From assembly GCA_965116055.1 (NCBI GenBank), contig OZ220466.1, forward strand, positions 2,852,001-2,916,000: a DNA stretch of 64,000 nt, written 5' to 3'. Below are positions 35,596 through 45,703 of the stretch, piece by piece. The translations under genes and the position numbers were made by a program. The stretch is from Bin55 sp965116055 (GTDB taxonomy: Bacteria; Pseudomonadota; Gammaproteobacteria; Pseudomonadales; Azotimanducaceae). Position 1 is the stretch's first letter; each line of letters opens with the position of its first letter. The notes below the pieces were generated by a model. That model searched no databases and was not told where the DNA came from. It saw nothing but the letters and a program-made list of their open reading frames with translations.

Positions 35596-38500
35596 TTAGA
35601 AACGCATCGTCGCGTGCAAGCCGACTTGACTATGACTGACGCCCGGACGCTCGTTCACGCGACCAGCGGCCAGACGGACATCCAGATCCTTCGCCTGGCG
35701 CACCCATGGCCGCACGCTCGCGCCGACCAGCAGCTCGCGCCGGGTCCCATCGCTCATGCGCACATCCACGAAAGGCGTCAACAGATAGCGTTCACGCGCC
35801 ACCAGCAGACCGTAGCCCAGCTGGGTTTCCAGCGACGCCTGCGCCCCGCCGTTGGCCATGCCCGTCAGCACGCCGTAGGACTGCCCGACGCGGAGGGTAT
35901 CTTCCCACAGGATCCCCGTGCCTACCGCATCCGCACCCCAGCGCGGCGCGATCGTGACCAAGATGCCCGTCGCCTGCGCCGACGGATTCAAAATCGCCAG
36001 CAGACTGAAGCCGGCCTCGCGATAGTCGTCCGCACCGTGCAGCGCCAACGTGCGTCCCTGCGCTTCCAGCGTGAACGCCGCGGTCGTCATGCGGATGCCG
36101 CCGGCCAGTTCCAGGCCCGAACCCGTCGCGCCGTCGCCGCCGTCCGTGCGCACGTTCACCTGCCCGAACGGTTCCAGCATGCCGCCTTCACCCGTGTCCG
36201 TCGAGAACGAGCCCTCAAGACCGAGACGCAGACGATGCACGTCCGTCGCCAGGCCATCCGCCGCACCCAGACCTTGATCCGTCTCCAACGACGCCAGCGC
36301 CGCATCCCCGCGCAACGCCAGGTCGAACCGACCCACCTGCCTCAAGGCCTGCTCGCCGCCAACCATCGCCAGCTGCGAACGTAAATCGCTGCCCGAGGTG
36401 GTCGTCGTGCCCGCCACCGTCGTATCCAGTTCACCGCGACCGAAGCCGGCCACGCCCCACAGCGACATGCGTTCATTCGGGCGGTAACTCGCATACGGCA
36501 GCACCGTCGTCAACTGCATGTCCATGGCCTGGGACGCCGTGCCCCAGGCGTAATCGGAGTCGCCGCCCTGGCGCGCCACGGCTAGCCCCAGCAGCCAACA
36601 TTCGGCTACCGCCACATCCGCACCGAGGTAGACGCTCGTCGCCGTGCCATCGTAGCCACTGCCTTCGTAGGTCTGACGGTCCACATCGCCCCACACCGAC
36701 CACCTGGAGGCATCTTCACTCGACCCCAGGTTCAACGCAAAGCGTTGACCAAACTGCGACTGCAACTGGTCCATACCGCTCAGTGCACCGCTCGTGCCTG
36801 ACGACGACCCGGCCATGGCATCGCCTGCCAGCACCCCAGTCGACCCTGGCGTATTGACCGCATGCACCAGCTGCCAGGCTGCCGCACCCTGCGCCGCAAC
36901 CGTACGCGAGGCTGCCGCAGGATCCCGCGGCGCCCACTCGTCCAACCACGCATCCAGGGTCAGGTCCGCACTGCGCGCGTCCGTCGTGAGACGGGCGCCC
37001 ACGCTGGATGACGCACTCGCCAACAACGCCCGACCAAACCCGGCAAGCGATTGCGCCGCCACGGCCTTCAAGGCCCCGTCACCGACCGTGACCGACCCCC
37101 TCACCGTCGCTTCATCACCATGCGGGTCCGTCGCCGTGATCGTGAGCATCGTCGACCCGCGCGCGATCGGACGCACCCGCGCCTGCGTCCCCGCCAGCGC
37201 CGCCGTCGCAATCCCTGCATCTGCCGTCGCCACCGTGTACGTCAACGGATCGCCATCATCGCTGAACAAACCCTCGATCGTCGGCGTGGCGGCCGCACCG
37301 CCCACTTCCAGAACCAGCGGACTGAGGGAATTGGCGACTTGCGGCGCCACATTCGCCACCGTCACCTGCACCTCGTCCATGACGTGACCACCGTCCATAT
37401 CCGTCGCCGTCAACGTCAATACTGTCTCGCCCACAGCAAGACCGTGCAGCGTCAACCGATGATCCGCACCAAGCGTGGCCTCCACCAGCGTCGCCTCGGC
37501 CGTCGTCACCATCAACGTCAACGGCTCATCCGTATCCGGATCGCTGAATACGCCGCTCACGTCAAGCGCCACATCCGCCACCCGCGTGATCGTCTGATCC
37601 ATCACCGCCGCCGCCACCACCGGCGCCACATTCAACACCGTCACCTCGAACGTGTCCGTCACACTCGCTCTGTTCGCGTCCGTCGCTGTCAACATCACCT
37701 CGGTCGCACCGACGGCCCGCGCCGTCACCGTCAACCGGCTCCCCTGCAGCATCGCCTCGGCCACATCGCTGTCCGCGGTCATGACCGTCAGGCTCAGCGC
37801 CGTCGGTCCGTCGTCCTCATCCTGGAAGATAGGCGCCACATCCAGGGTCAACGGCGCACGCCGATCCATCTCCTGATCAACCATGGCCTGGGCCACTTCC
37901 GGTCTTACATTCGCTACCGTCGTCATGAACGTCGTCGATACCGTGTCGCCATCCACATCCATCGCCGTCAACGTCAAGGTCGTCGACCCCACGGCCAGAC
38001 CCCGCAGCGTCAACATCCCCTCGCGCAACGCCGTTTCCACGATGCCGCCGTCCGCCGCCACGACCGTCACGGTCACTGGCGCATCTGTATCGGGGTCGTG
38101 AAAGGTCCCGCTCACATCCAGGGTCAGGTCCGCCACCCGCGTCGTCGTTTGATCCGCCACCGCTTCGGCCACCACCGGCGGCACATTCGCCACCGTCACC
38201 TCGAACGCGGTCGCAATCGTATCACCCTGATCATCCATCGCCGTCACCGTGACCGTCGTCGTGCCGACCGCCAGCGCCTGCAGCGTCAACGCCGCCCCAG
38301 CCATCACCGCATCAACCACCGAGCCATCAGCCACCATCGCCGTGAGCGTCCGAATCTCACCGTCGTCGTCCATGAACGTCCCCGTCAGGTCAAGCCCCAA
38401 CGGCGCCCGCCGGTCGAACGTTTGCGCATCTATCTGCATCGCCACGGTCGGCGTGACGTTCTTGACCGCCACGACAAACTCGTGCGCCGCCGTGTCGCCA

Positions 38501-41500
38501 TCCACATCGGTCGCCGTGACCGTCACCGTCGTCGACCCCACATGAAGACCTTCCACCGTGAGTCGATGCCCCGCCACAGCCGCCATCGCCACCATCGGAT
38601 CGGCCACCGCCACCTTCAGCGCCAACGGCTCGTTCGTATCCGGATCCCGGAACAGCGCGCTCGCGTCATACATCAGGTCACGGATGCGGGTCAGGGTCTG
38701 GGGGCCTACCTCCGTCGCCACCGTCGGCGGCACATTGACGACCGCGACCGTCACGGTCGTCATCGCCTGATCGCCGTCATGGTCCGTCGCATGCACGGTC
38801 ACGGCCGTTTCGCCCACCGCCAACCCCGTCAGCGTCAGCAGACCGTCCGCCAGGTCAATCGCCACGATACGCTCATCCGCTGCCGTCGCTTCCAGCGTCG
38901 CCAGCTCGCCATCGGCGTCCACGAAGACATCACTCACATCCACCGTCAGCGGGTCCATCCGATCAAGCTCTTGCGGCGCCACATCCATCGCCACCGTCGG
39001 CGGCACATTGACCACCGTCGCCATCAGCGTCGAGGTCGCCGTCGCCCCGTGCGGGTCCGTCGCCGTCAACTGGATATCCACCTCGCCCAGCGCCACGCCC
39101 GCCAGCGTCAACGTCGTGCCCGCCACCGTGGCCGTCGCGCGGGCCGCGCCCTCGCCCACCGGCGTCGCCGTGATGACCAGGCCGTCCGCGCCGTCGTCCG
39201 CATCGGTGAACAGCCCGCCGAGATCCACCGCCTGCGGCGTCACGCGATTCAGCGTCCGCGCCGCCAACGGCTGCGCTTCCGCCGGCGCCGCATTCACCGT
39301 GATGGCCTGACTCACCGAGGTCTTGTTGCCCGCCTCATCCGTCGCCGTCAACGTCAGCGTCGCCATCCCCGAGGCCCGACCCACCAACGTCGCCGTCGCG
39401 CCATCATTGGTCACCACCACCAGCAGCACAGCTTCGTCCGACGTCATCGCCTGCGGCAGCCCCACCATATCGCCTTCATCCGGATCCGTAAACAATCCCG
39501 TCAAAGTCAGATCGAATGTCTCCCCAACGTTCAACGTGTGGGACGCCAGCAGCCGCGCCATGAACGCATCCTTGTCCGCCACTGGCGGCCGATTCGTCGT
39601 CACCTTTACCATGAACGTCAACGACACCGTGCCGCCCTCGCCATCGTCCGCTGTCAACGTGATCGTCGCCATCCCTTCGCTCAGACCGTGAATTGTCAAC
39701 TGATCCAGACCGCTCACCGTCACCGTGGCCACCTGCTTCATGGAGGAGATGGCATCCACCTTCAACCGATCGCCGTCCTCGTCCGTGAAATAGCCGCCGA
39801 CCGCCAGCGTCAGCGAGCCGCCTACCGCCACCACCTGATCCGCAATCGTCAGCGGCTTCCCGGCCGCGTCCAACTTCACCATCGGCAGGTCGTTCACGTC
39901 GGTCACGATCACGTGCACCAGCACCGTGCCGCTCTTGTCCCATCCGTCGTCCAGCGTCAACGTCAACGTATGACGATCCTGCTGTTCCGCATTCAGCCGC
40001 GCCTTCGTCCGCAACCCCAACTCGCTCGCCACCTTGCGACAGTGCTTGCTCACCGTCATCTTCAATGGCAACTCGCAGAGACTGCTCTCGCCGCCGTCGA
40101 TCTTGCCGTTCTCGTTCGCATCCAACCGACCCACGCGCACCGCCTCGAACAACTCGCTGTCCACCGTCGCCTGCACCTCGTCCGCCGAGTCCGCATCCAG
40201 GTAGGTGATCGCCGTCGCCAGGAACGTCCCCACCGGCGCATCCTCCGCCACGCTCATGCCGAACGACCGCACCTCCGCCGGCTCGAAACTCGGCGCCACA
40301 TTCTTCGCCCTAACCTTGAGCGTGAACGTCGCATCCCTCGACAACTTGCCGTCCGACGCCGTCACCGTGATGGTGTACGTCTTTTCCGCGGTCGCCGTCG
40401 CCCCCTTGCCCGTCAGAACCAGGTCACGACCCTCGATCTTCACCAGATCCTCGCGTAGGTTCGAATACGCGCTGAACGTCAGCGGATCACCTTCCGGATC
40501 GATGAACAGACTCGCCAGCTCGATCGGATCCGACTTCTCGTCGTTCGTCAACCGCACCGTCCCCAATGCCGTCACCGCCTCCGTATCAACCTCCAGTTCG
40601 TTCACGTCCTTCACCGTCACCGTGATCGGGATCGTCACCGTGTCATACCCGTCGCTCGCCTGCAACCGCACCGTCGCCATCTTCCCCGCCGGCAACTTCT
40701 CGTAATCCACCAGCGCGCCCGTCAACGACACGTTCCCCGAGTTGTCCTGATACTTCCAGCAACTGCCGCCTTCCGTCAGCGTGTACGTCGAATAATCCTT
40801 CGCCGGACACGGCGTCCCTACGACCTTGTAGTACACGTCGGTATCCTGGGTATCCAGATCCCCCGCATTCCAGTCGTCCGCCGTCGCGGCCGTCGTCCCC
40901 GGCACCACCGACGCCACCAACGCGTCCTCACCCGTGCCTTCGTTCACCGTCGTGCGAAAACCGACCGAACCCCCCGCAAACGCCGGCGGATTGTTCACCC
41001 CTTTCTTCACGATCACCGTGATCTTCGCAAATGTCGAAGACACCTTTGTAGGGACGATCGCGCCATTCTCGTCGAACGATCTTCTCAACTGCGCGTACAC
41101 CTGCGCAAGATACGTGCCCGGCGTGGTCTGGTCATACGCTGTCAGGATGAGGCGCTGCCCTTGCACGCTCAACTTCACCACGTGTTGACCCGGATGCGGC
41201 GTGGGGTCGCCACGAGCTGTGTCGTTGATAACGCAATAATAGTTCCCATCCCTTGCGGGTGCAATGTCCCGCAATCCAGGCCATAAATATCCTCTGCTCG
41301 CCCCTCGTCCTATAAGCACCGAGGGCGCGGCACTCGAATGAATCTGGCCATCAACTCCAGGAGTATTGGCCATGCCATTGTCGCACACACTCTGGTTTGC
41401 TGTATCTATCACCAATGCTTCAGGCGTCGCGTCCAGGTCACGAAACATCCGGTTGAAACTGATCGAGGTCGATTCGCCCGCGTTCATGTACACCCGGGAC

Positions 41501-42180
41501 GCGCCCACCGGTTGCAGATCGTCGCCACTACGATCGGCGCCGTTTTGCTCATAGGTAAACGGCGCCTGTACGACCGGCGCTTCGTTCACATCGTTGAGGT
41601 TCAACGTCAGCGTCAACGTATCCACCACTTTGTCGCCCTTGTGTGCATGAACCTTGATCACGTACTTCGAGGACGTCTCGTAATCCAATATCGCATCGGC
41701 TTTCATCTTGACGTGACCACCTGTCGCGCCCATCGTGCCGTCATTCGCACCATTGGACGCCACGCTGCTCTCGCAATCGGCCGTCTGCGCGAGGGCAAAT
41801 AGGTCACTGGCCTTGCCCGCAGCATCCGTCACTGCCACCGTATAACAGGCATCAGCCAAGGCCGGCGTCGTCCGCGCCGCGTCAATTTCACGGTTGAGCA
41901 GACTGTTCGCAGCGCCGTTCGTACTGCTATTCGTCCCCGTGCCACCCGCCGTATGACCATGCTCGCCACCCGTGCGCGCCGGGTTGCGCACATAGGGTCC
42001 ATTATCTCCCGGGTGAGATGCAGCAAGAAAATACACGCCTTCGTCAAACGATACACTCACCGCATCCGCCTCGAAGGCCTCCTCGGCCAATGCCTGACTT
42101 CCACACCATGCGGTGAGTAGCGCGACCAGTAAACTGCCGCCAAACCGGCGGCATCGCGCGGTCGTTATATAGTGAACCAT
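35596..42180 (-). CDS. Giant autotransporter adhesin 2, paralogue of adhesin 1
   Basis: This 2194-residue protein has the same plan as adhesin 1. It has a signal peptide ending CGSQALA, cadherin-like N-terminal domains, an EF-hand-like loop with a Cys pair, about nine Ig-like repeats and an autotransporter barrel ending HATMRF. The start at 42180 follows the same AGGAGAAGG site; an upstream in-frame ATG at 42267 is also conserved. Most of the protein is nearly identical to adhesin 1. Residues about 1245-1430 (two adjacent repeats) and short N-terminal stretches have clearly diverged, and small indels are present before the barrel. It is flanked by two MITE copies. A role in attachment or self-recognition is inferred. 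Confidence 0.9.
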   Translation of the reverse strand: MVHYITTARCRRFGGSLLVALLTAWCGSQALAEEAFEADAVSVSFDEGVYFLAASHPGDNGPYVRNPARTGGEHGHTAGGTGTNSSTNGAANSLLNREIDAARTTPALADACYTVAVTDAAGKASDLFALAQTADCESSVASNGANDGTMGATGGHVKMKADAILDYETSSKYVIKVHAHKGDKVVDTLTLTLNLNDVNEAPVVQAPFTYEQNGADRSGDDLQPVGASRVYMNAGESTSISFNRMFRDLDATPEALVIDTANQSVCDNGMANTPGVDGQIHSSAAPSVLIGRGASRGYLWPGLRDIAPARDGNYYCVINDTARGDPTPHPGQHVVKLSVQGQRLILTAYDQTTPGTYLAQVYAQLRRSFDENGAIVPTKVSSTFAKITVIVKKGVNNPPAFAGGSVGFRTTVNEGTGEDALVASVVPGTTAATADDWNAGDLDTQDTDVYYKVVGTPCPAKDYSTYTLTEGGSCWKYQDNSGNVSLTGALVDYEKLPAGKMATVRLQASDGYDTVTIPITVTVKDVNELEVDTEAVTALGTVRLTNDEKSDPIELASLFIDPEGDPLTFSAYSNLREDLVKIEGRDLVLTGKGATATAEKTYTITVTASDGKLSRDATFTLKVRAKNVAPSFEPAEVRSFGMSVAEDAPVGTFLATAITYLDADSADEVQATVDSELFEAVRVGRLDANENGKIDGGESSLCELPLKMTVSKHCRKVASELGLRTKARLNAEQQDRHTLTLTLDDGWDKSGTVLVHVIVTDVNDLPMVKLDAAGKPLTIADQVVAVGGSLTLAVGGYFTDEDGDRLKVDAISSMKQVATVTVSGLDQLTIHGLSEGMATITLTADDGEGGTVSLTFMVKVTTNRPPVADKDAFMARLLASHTLNVGETFDLTLTGLFTDPDEGDMVGLPQAMTSDEAVLLVVVTNDGATATLVGRASGMATLTLTATDEAGNKTSVSQAITVNAAPAEAQPLAARTLNRVTPQAVDLGGLFTDADDGADGLVITATPVGEGAARATATVAGTTLTLAGVALGEVDIQLTATDPHGATATSTLMATVVNVPPTVAMDVAPQELDRMDPLTVDVSDVFVDADGELATLEATAADERIVAIDLADGLLTLTGLAVGETAVTVHATDHDGDQAMTTVTVAVVNVPPTVATEVGPQTLTRIRDLMYDASALFRDPDTNEPLALKVAVADPMVAMAAVAGHRLTVEGLHVGSTTVTVTATDVDGDTAAHEFVVAVKNVTPTVAMQIDAQTFDRRAPLGLDLTGTFMDDDGEIRTLTAMVADGSVVDAVMAGAALTLQALAVGTTTVTVTAMDDQGDTIATAFEVTVANVPPVVAEAVADQTTTRVADLTLDVSGTFHDPDTDAPVTVTVVAADGGIVETALREGMLTLRGLAVGSTTLTLTAMDVDGDTVSTTFMTTVANVRPEVAQAMVDQEMDRRAPLTLDVAPIFQDEDDGPTALSLTVMTADSDVAEAMLQGSRLTVTARAVGATEVMLTATDANRASVTDTFEVTVLNVAPVVAAAVMDQTITRVADVALDVSGVFSDPDTDEPLTLMVTTAEATLVEATLGADHRLTLHGLAVGETVLTLTATDMDGGHVMDEVQVTVANVAPQVANSLSPLVLEVGGAAATPTIEGLFSDDGDPLTYTVATADAGIATAALAGTQARVRPIARGSTMLTITATDPHGDEATVRGSVTVGDGALKAVAAQSLAGFGRALLASASSSVGARLTTDARSADLTLDAWLDEWAPRDPAAASRTVAAQGAAAWQLVHAVNTPGSTGVLAGDAMAGSSSGTSGALSGMDQLQSQFGQRFALNLGSSEDASRWSVWGDVDRQTYEGSGYDGTATSVYLGADVAVAECWLLGLAVARQGGDSDYAWGTASQAMDMQLTTVLPYASYRPNERMSLWGVAGFGRGELDTTVAGTTTTSGSDLRSQLAMVGGEQALRQVGRFDLALRGDAALASLETDQGLGAADGLATDVHRLRLGLEGSFSTDTGEGGMLEPFGQVNVRTDGGDGATGSGLELAGGIRMTTAAFTLEAQGRTLALHGADDYREAGFSLLAILNPSAQATGILVTIAPRWGADAVGTGILWEDTLRVGQSYGVLTGMANGGAQASLETQLGYGLLVARERYLLTPFVDVRMSDGTRRELLVGASVRPWVRQAKDLDVRLAAGRVNERPGVSHSQVGLHATMRF

Positions 42181-42700
42181 CGTCCCTTCTCCTTTCTCAG
42201 TATCGGGTTCGATTCGTGACATATGGACTGCTCGACAACGAGCAGCGCCTAACTTGAAACTATGCAAGGGATCTCTCCTCCAGTGACCAATGCCTTACCC
42301 TGGAACTGCTGCCACGCAAATCAACCTATCCGGAACCCCCACGCGACGTAAAGATCGTCTATTTAGGTAGGTAGGACCGTGAAGGTCTCGTCTGTTACAT
42401 AGGCGTACCCCCCCCCTCGATTTTTATCAAGATTGGGCCAAGCCCTCGTGTGCGACACTTCGTCGCCACATCAGGCATTACGGGGTAGGTTAGTGACATG
42501 GGAACTAGAGGGACGCGAACTGACACAACGATGCTCGCGGCCAACAAACTCCCTATCCAACGTAAGAAAAAGAATTTTACCACACTACCATCACGTGGAC
42601 CGAGGATACGGCAACCATCCGCCTCTCATCTTCACTTGACGCCTGAAGCACAACATGGCAGTAACACATATACAGGCCTAACAACACGCACACATCACTA
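42181..42700 (-). promoter_or_regulatory. Conserved leader region of adhesin 2 with a poly-C tract
   Basis: This matches the leader of adhesin 1 over its whole length with scattered differences, including the hairpin at 42228-42245 and the nine-C tract at about 42408-42416. Homology stops at CTAG, where the adhesin 1 locus carries the decayed IS1182. Confidence 0.55.
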
Positions 42701-43496
42701 GGGTCATGCCTCTTCAATTCATAGGATTCATGTCAGTATGGCAGCTACTATGGCATGCCACCTGGATTGACTTTAAGGCACCTCTCAAAATCCAAATTCC
42801 ACTGACCATGATATTTACTAATCCATTGATTTTATTACTTTACCATTTCGGAAAATCAACTCTCAGATTCATTTCACGAGGTTTTGAGAGGTGCCCTTTA
42901 TTTGATCTATTGCACCATGTCAGCTATCACTTGACAACATCACACCGGCGTATGAGACCTCAAGATGATTTTTATACCATGGCTAGGAGCCGAATCTTCC
43001 GTCAGGTGGGCTAGCGTGGCAACACTCGTCGTTACTACACCTTTGATATAGCCCTTGATTTGACTGATGGCCGCTTGATGCATAAACGAGGAAGACTCCT
43101 CAAATAGGCCCTGTATGGATCATTAACGGCTTTAGGCCAATGACGCCGTTCTGGGTCAATCGAATCGCAACCAAAATAGATTGCACAGCCGCGCTACTGG
43201 CGACAAATTCATGATGGCAATGGTCTACCGTGTCAAGTTGTGGGATTGAATATTGCTTCGGTGCCTTTAGTCACATCGAATTCTTGTGCAAGTGCAAAGC
43301 GTCTATCGTCCACATCAAGCGCGATCGGTTGGTCTAATCCCGTCCCTTCCCTTATAGACTTGAACTATTATGAGGCCATAAACGAACATGGCTAAATACT
43401 CGTGATTTTGATACGACAGCAATCAACACAAGTCACGACACACGGGACAGGCTCGACAACCCAATGCTCATCAGCTAATAAATCAGAATTTGGAAT
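42701..43496. other. Gene-free stretch containing a MITE
   Basis: MITE copy 3 lies at 42777-42896. The remainder to 43496 has no intact ORF of note and could be decayed coding sequence, but I could not identify a family. Confidence 0.45.
42777..42896 (-). mobile_element. 120-bp MITE, copy 3
   Basis: This is in the same orientation as copy 2 and nearly identical to it over 120 bp. The flanks are TTTAA on the left and TTTAT on the right. With copy 2 it brackets the adhesin 2 block. Confidence 0.88.
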
Positions 43497-44335
43497 CTTA
43501 GAAGCCTGCGCCGGGTATTTGTGCGCGTCAATTGCTACCTAGCGACAATCCTCCCGACCCAACTCCACATAGCCGCCTACCCACGCGTCTCCAGTTCCTC
43601 AAGCTCCGCTTTATTGCCATAACCCAGCCAGCCCACATCATCGCGAACGCTTTCCATAGTTCGCTTGCAACTCATCCAACGGCTCGGTCAACTACCCTTG
43701 TTCGACGACACCTGCGCTGAGATGATCATCTGGTTCTCTCTATCCACCCCCAACTGTGCGTTGTCGCACTTCTGGTAGCCTTCCGTCAAGGTCTTCATGA
43801 TGCGACTCGCCGAATCTGTGAAATAATCCTGTGATTTCTCATCCGGCTCCCCATACGCACGCTTATAGCCAAGCCCACCTTTCGGATGGTGCTCTTCCTT
43901 AGGCTACCCGACCACGCGCATCATCCACCTCACACGCACGCGCCTCAAGACGGGCTTTCGCTACCTGAGTCGCCGCCAACCAAACCACCTCCACAAACAG
44001 CCGCTTGAAGTTCGCTACATGACGACGACACCCGCAAATCGCCCGGTGGTTCGGAAAGCTCTCCGCCCTCAAGACCTGAAGCGCCCCATCTTCCTCCAAC
44101 TCGCGTGCCAGACACTGGGAGGAAAACAGACCCGTCACATACCCGCAGAGTAACACTTTCAGCATCATGCGCGGCTCATATGACGACTTGCGAAAGCCAT
44201 CGCCTCATCTCTTACAGCGCATACAACGCACGCAAGTCCAAACCGTCCACAGGATCGCCGACATGGTGCGCCAAATGACCTTCCAGTAGCCAATCCTTCA
44301 TATCCGGCGGCACCTACAACGATGGTCAATACAAT
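43497..44335 (-). pseudogene. Decayed IS1182-type transposase remnant
   Basis: Read on the minus strand, the segment follows the intact transposase gene from just after its start through motifs such as GGATTGGCT, CATTTGGCGCACCATGTC, CCGCGCATGATGCTGAAAG, CTTTCCGAACCACCGG and CAAGCGGCTGTTTGTGGAGG. It has deletions, frameshifts and stops throughout. The longest surviving piece, at 43899-44168, contains FPNHRAIC and FKRLFVEVV. The far end (43497 onward) reads CGCAGGCTTC, resembling the right inverted repeat fused onto internal sequence. The left end is not recognisable. The direction is opposite to the intact copy. Confidence 0.85.
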
Positions 44336-44419
44336 CTATTCAGGTAAAAGGCGGTACCGACCAAAGGGTCGAACTATCGCGGAATCTTTTTCGCACTTCC
44401 AGTCGCCACACATAAAGTT

Positions 44420-45331
44420 ATGTCGAACCGAATCCCTATTCTCATTGACACGGATGCGAATAACGAACTTGATGATCAACACGCGATAGCGTACGCAGCA
44501 TTCAATAGCGACATTTTTGAGCTAGTTGGCGTTACTGTCAACAACACACCGCTCGGCAACGGAATTCAGGGTCAATACGACGAAGCCAAGCGAATCCTCG
44601 CACTATGCAGCGTACTTGATCGCATTCCCCTTTACAAAGGCGCCGATCGTAACTACGCGGACATTCGCGCAACACTGAACGAGAGTACCTTTGACGGCAA
44701 AGAGGCTGTAGATTTCATCGTCGCAGAAGCGCGTCGTCCCCGTACTCAACCGCTCGTATTGATCCCTATTGGGAAATTAACCAATGTCGCCCTTGCTCTT
44801 GATCGCGCACAGGACATCGAAAATCGCATCCGAGTCGTTTGGTTAGGAAGTAACTATCCAGCAGACGGCGAATACAACCTAATGGCCGACATGCCATCCG
44901 TGAATCGCGTACTGAATTCAAGGGTCCCTTTCGAAATGGTCACAGTACGATACGTTCAGCCGACTGGTTCTGCTGCCGTCGAGGTTGAAACAGCATTGGT
45001 TAAACAAACAATGCCTGGTTTAGGTCCTCAAGTCGCACCCGTGACTGGACGTCACGGCGGAGAGTTTGTATGTTTCGGCGACTACTCAATCGCGTTGTTC
45101 GAGCATATGAAGGTACCAAAGCGTCCTTTGTTTGATGTCGTCGCGGTCGCGGTCGTAAAAAATCCTAATTGGGGTAGGAGTCACGAGTTGCCCGCACCAT
45201 TCCTTGATGGTCGCACGTGGCACGAACGATCGACGAACTCTCGTCACATTACGCTTTGGGAACACTTTGACAAGAACGCGATTCTTAACGATTTCTTCAC
45301 TTCCATGCGCCATTACCGCCTGCCTTCTTGA
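44420..45331 (+). CDS. Nucleoside hydrolase (inosine/uridine-preferring family)
   Basis: This 303-residue enzyme is predicted to split the N-glycosidic bond of ribonucleosides to give base and ribose. The N-terminal IDTDANNELDD (9-19) is the calcium-binding DTDxGxDD cluster of the family; here Gly is replaced by Asn. VTVNNTPLGN and PLVLIPIGKLTNVALAL are further conserved segments. The catalytic C-terminal region includes LFDVVAVAVV, where the family usually has D(P/A)xA. The length is standard. A PnuC-type transporter gene lies 3 kb downstream on the other strand, so nucleoside or NAD precursor salvage is a possible link. The substrate preference is unknown. Confidence 0.88.
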   Translation: MSNRIPILIDTDANNELDDQHAIAYAAFNSDIFELVGVTVNNTPLGNGIQGQYDEAKRILALCSVLDRIPLYKGADRNYADIRATLNESTFDGKEAVDFIVAEARRPRTQPLVLIPIGKLTNVALALDRAQDIENRIRVVWLGSNYPADGEYNLMADMPSVNRVLNSRVPFEMVTVRYVQPTGSAAVEVETALVKQTMPGLGPQVAPVTGRHGGEFVCFGDYSIALFEHMKVPKRPLFDVVAVAVVKNPNWGRSHELPAPFLDGRTWHERSTNSRHITLWEHFDKNAILNDFFTSMRHYRLPS

Positions 45332-45703
45332 ATCACTAGCTTGCGACCGAATAGTGACGCGATGCAAGACAATGCACCAAATTAAGCAGAAAGGTCACCT
45401 AGGTTGTACGATATCGCGAAGCTAGCTCACCCAGTTTTTTCGTTAAAAACAGGCATTCCCTAAAAGAATAAAAAGCCCTATCCTATTACGTGGTGTAGGG
45501 CAGTGTGGTGGCGATTCTCGGGGGCAGTTCCACCACCATCACAACTAAAACTAAATTGACTATCGCGGTAGCTCGCGCTACCGTAATACATGTTTGAATG
45601 TCAAGGATATTTCGATCCTTATCGTTCCAACCTTCGTTCGACGTTGTCATCAAGATACGCCGGTAATCTTTCAAGTCCCAGCGGAATTAAACGACTCAAA
45701 TCA
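45332..45703. other. Intergenic region with a minus-strand leader-like ORF
   Basis: A minus-strand ORF (45674 to 45486) ends in a Val/Leu-rich run VNLVLVVMVVELPP, and its stop falls in the loop of a terminator-like hairpin. No minus-strand gene follows. I do not call it as a gene; see findings. Confidence 0.35.
45466..45501 (-). terminator. Terminator-like hairpin on the minus strand
   Basis: The stem is GCCCTA/TAGGGC with a 15-base loop, followed on the minus strand by TTTTTATTCTTTT. It could end a transcript that begins divergent from the membrane hydrolase gene. Confidence 0.5.

Noticed and set aside
37051..40458. A 1135-codon plus-strand ORF, rich in Arg and His, antisense to adhesin 2 (similar long ORFs antisense to adhesin 1 at 12041-13333 and 13736-15106)
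   Set aside because: It is a shadow of the GC-rich, repetitive adhesin gene: composition is extreme, no family is recognisable, and the reading frame follows the codon pattern of the opposite strand.
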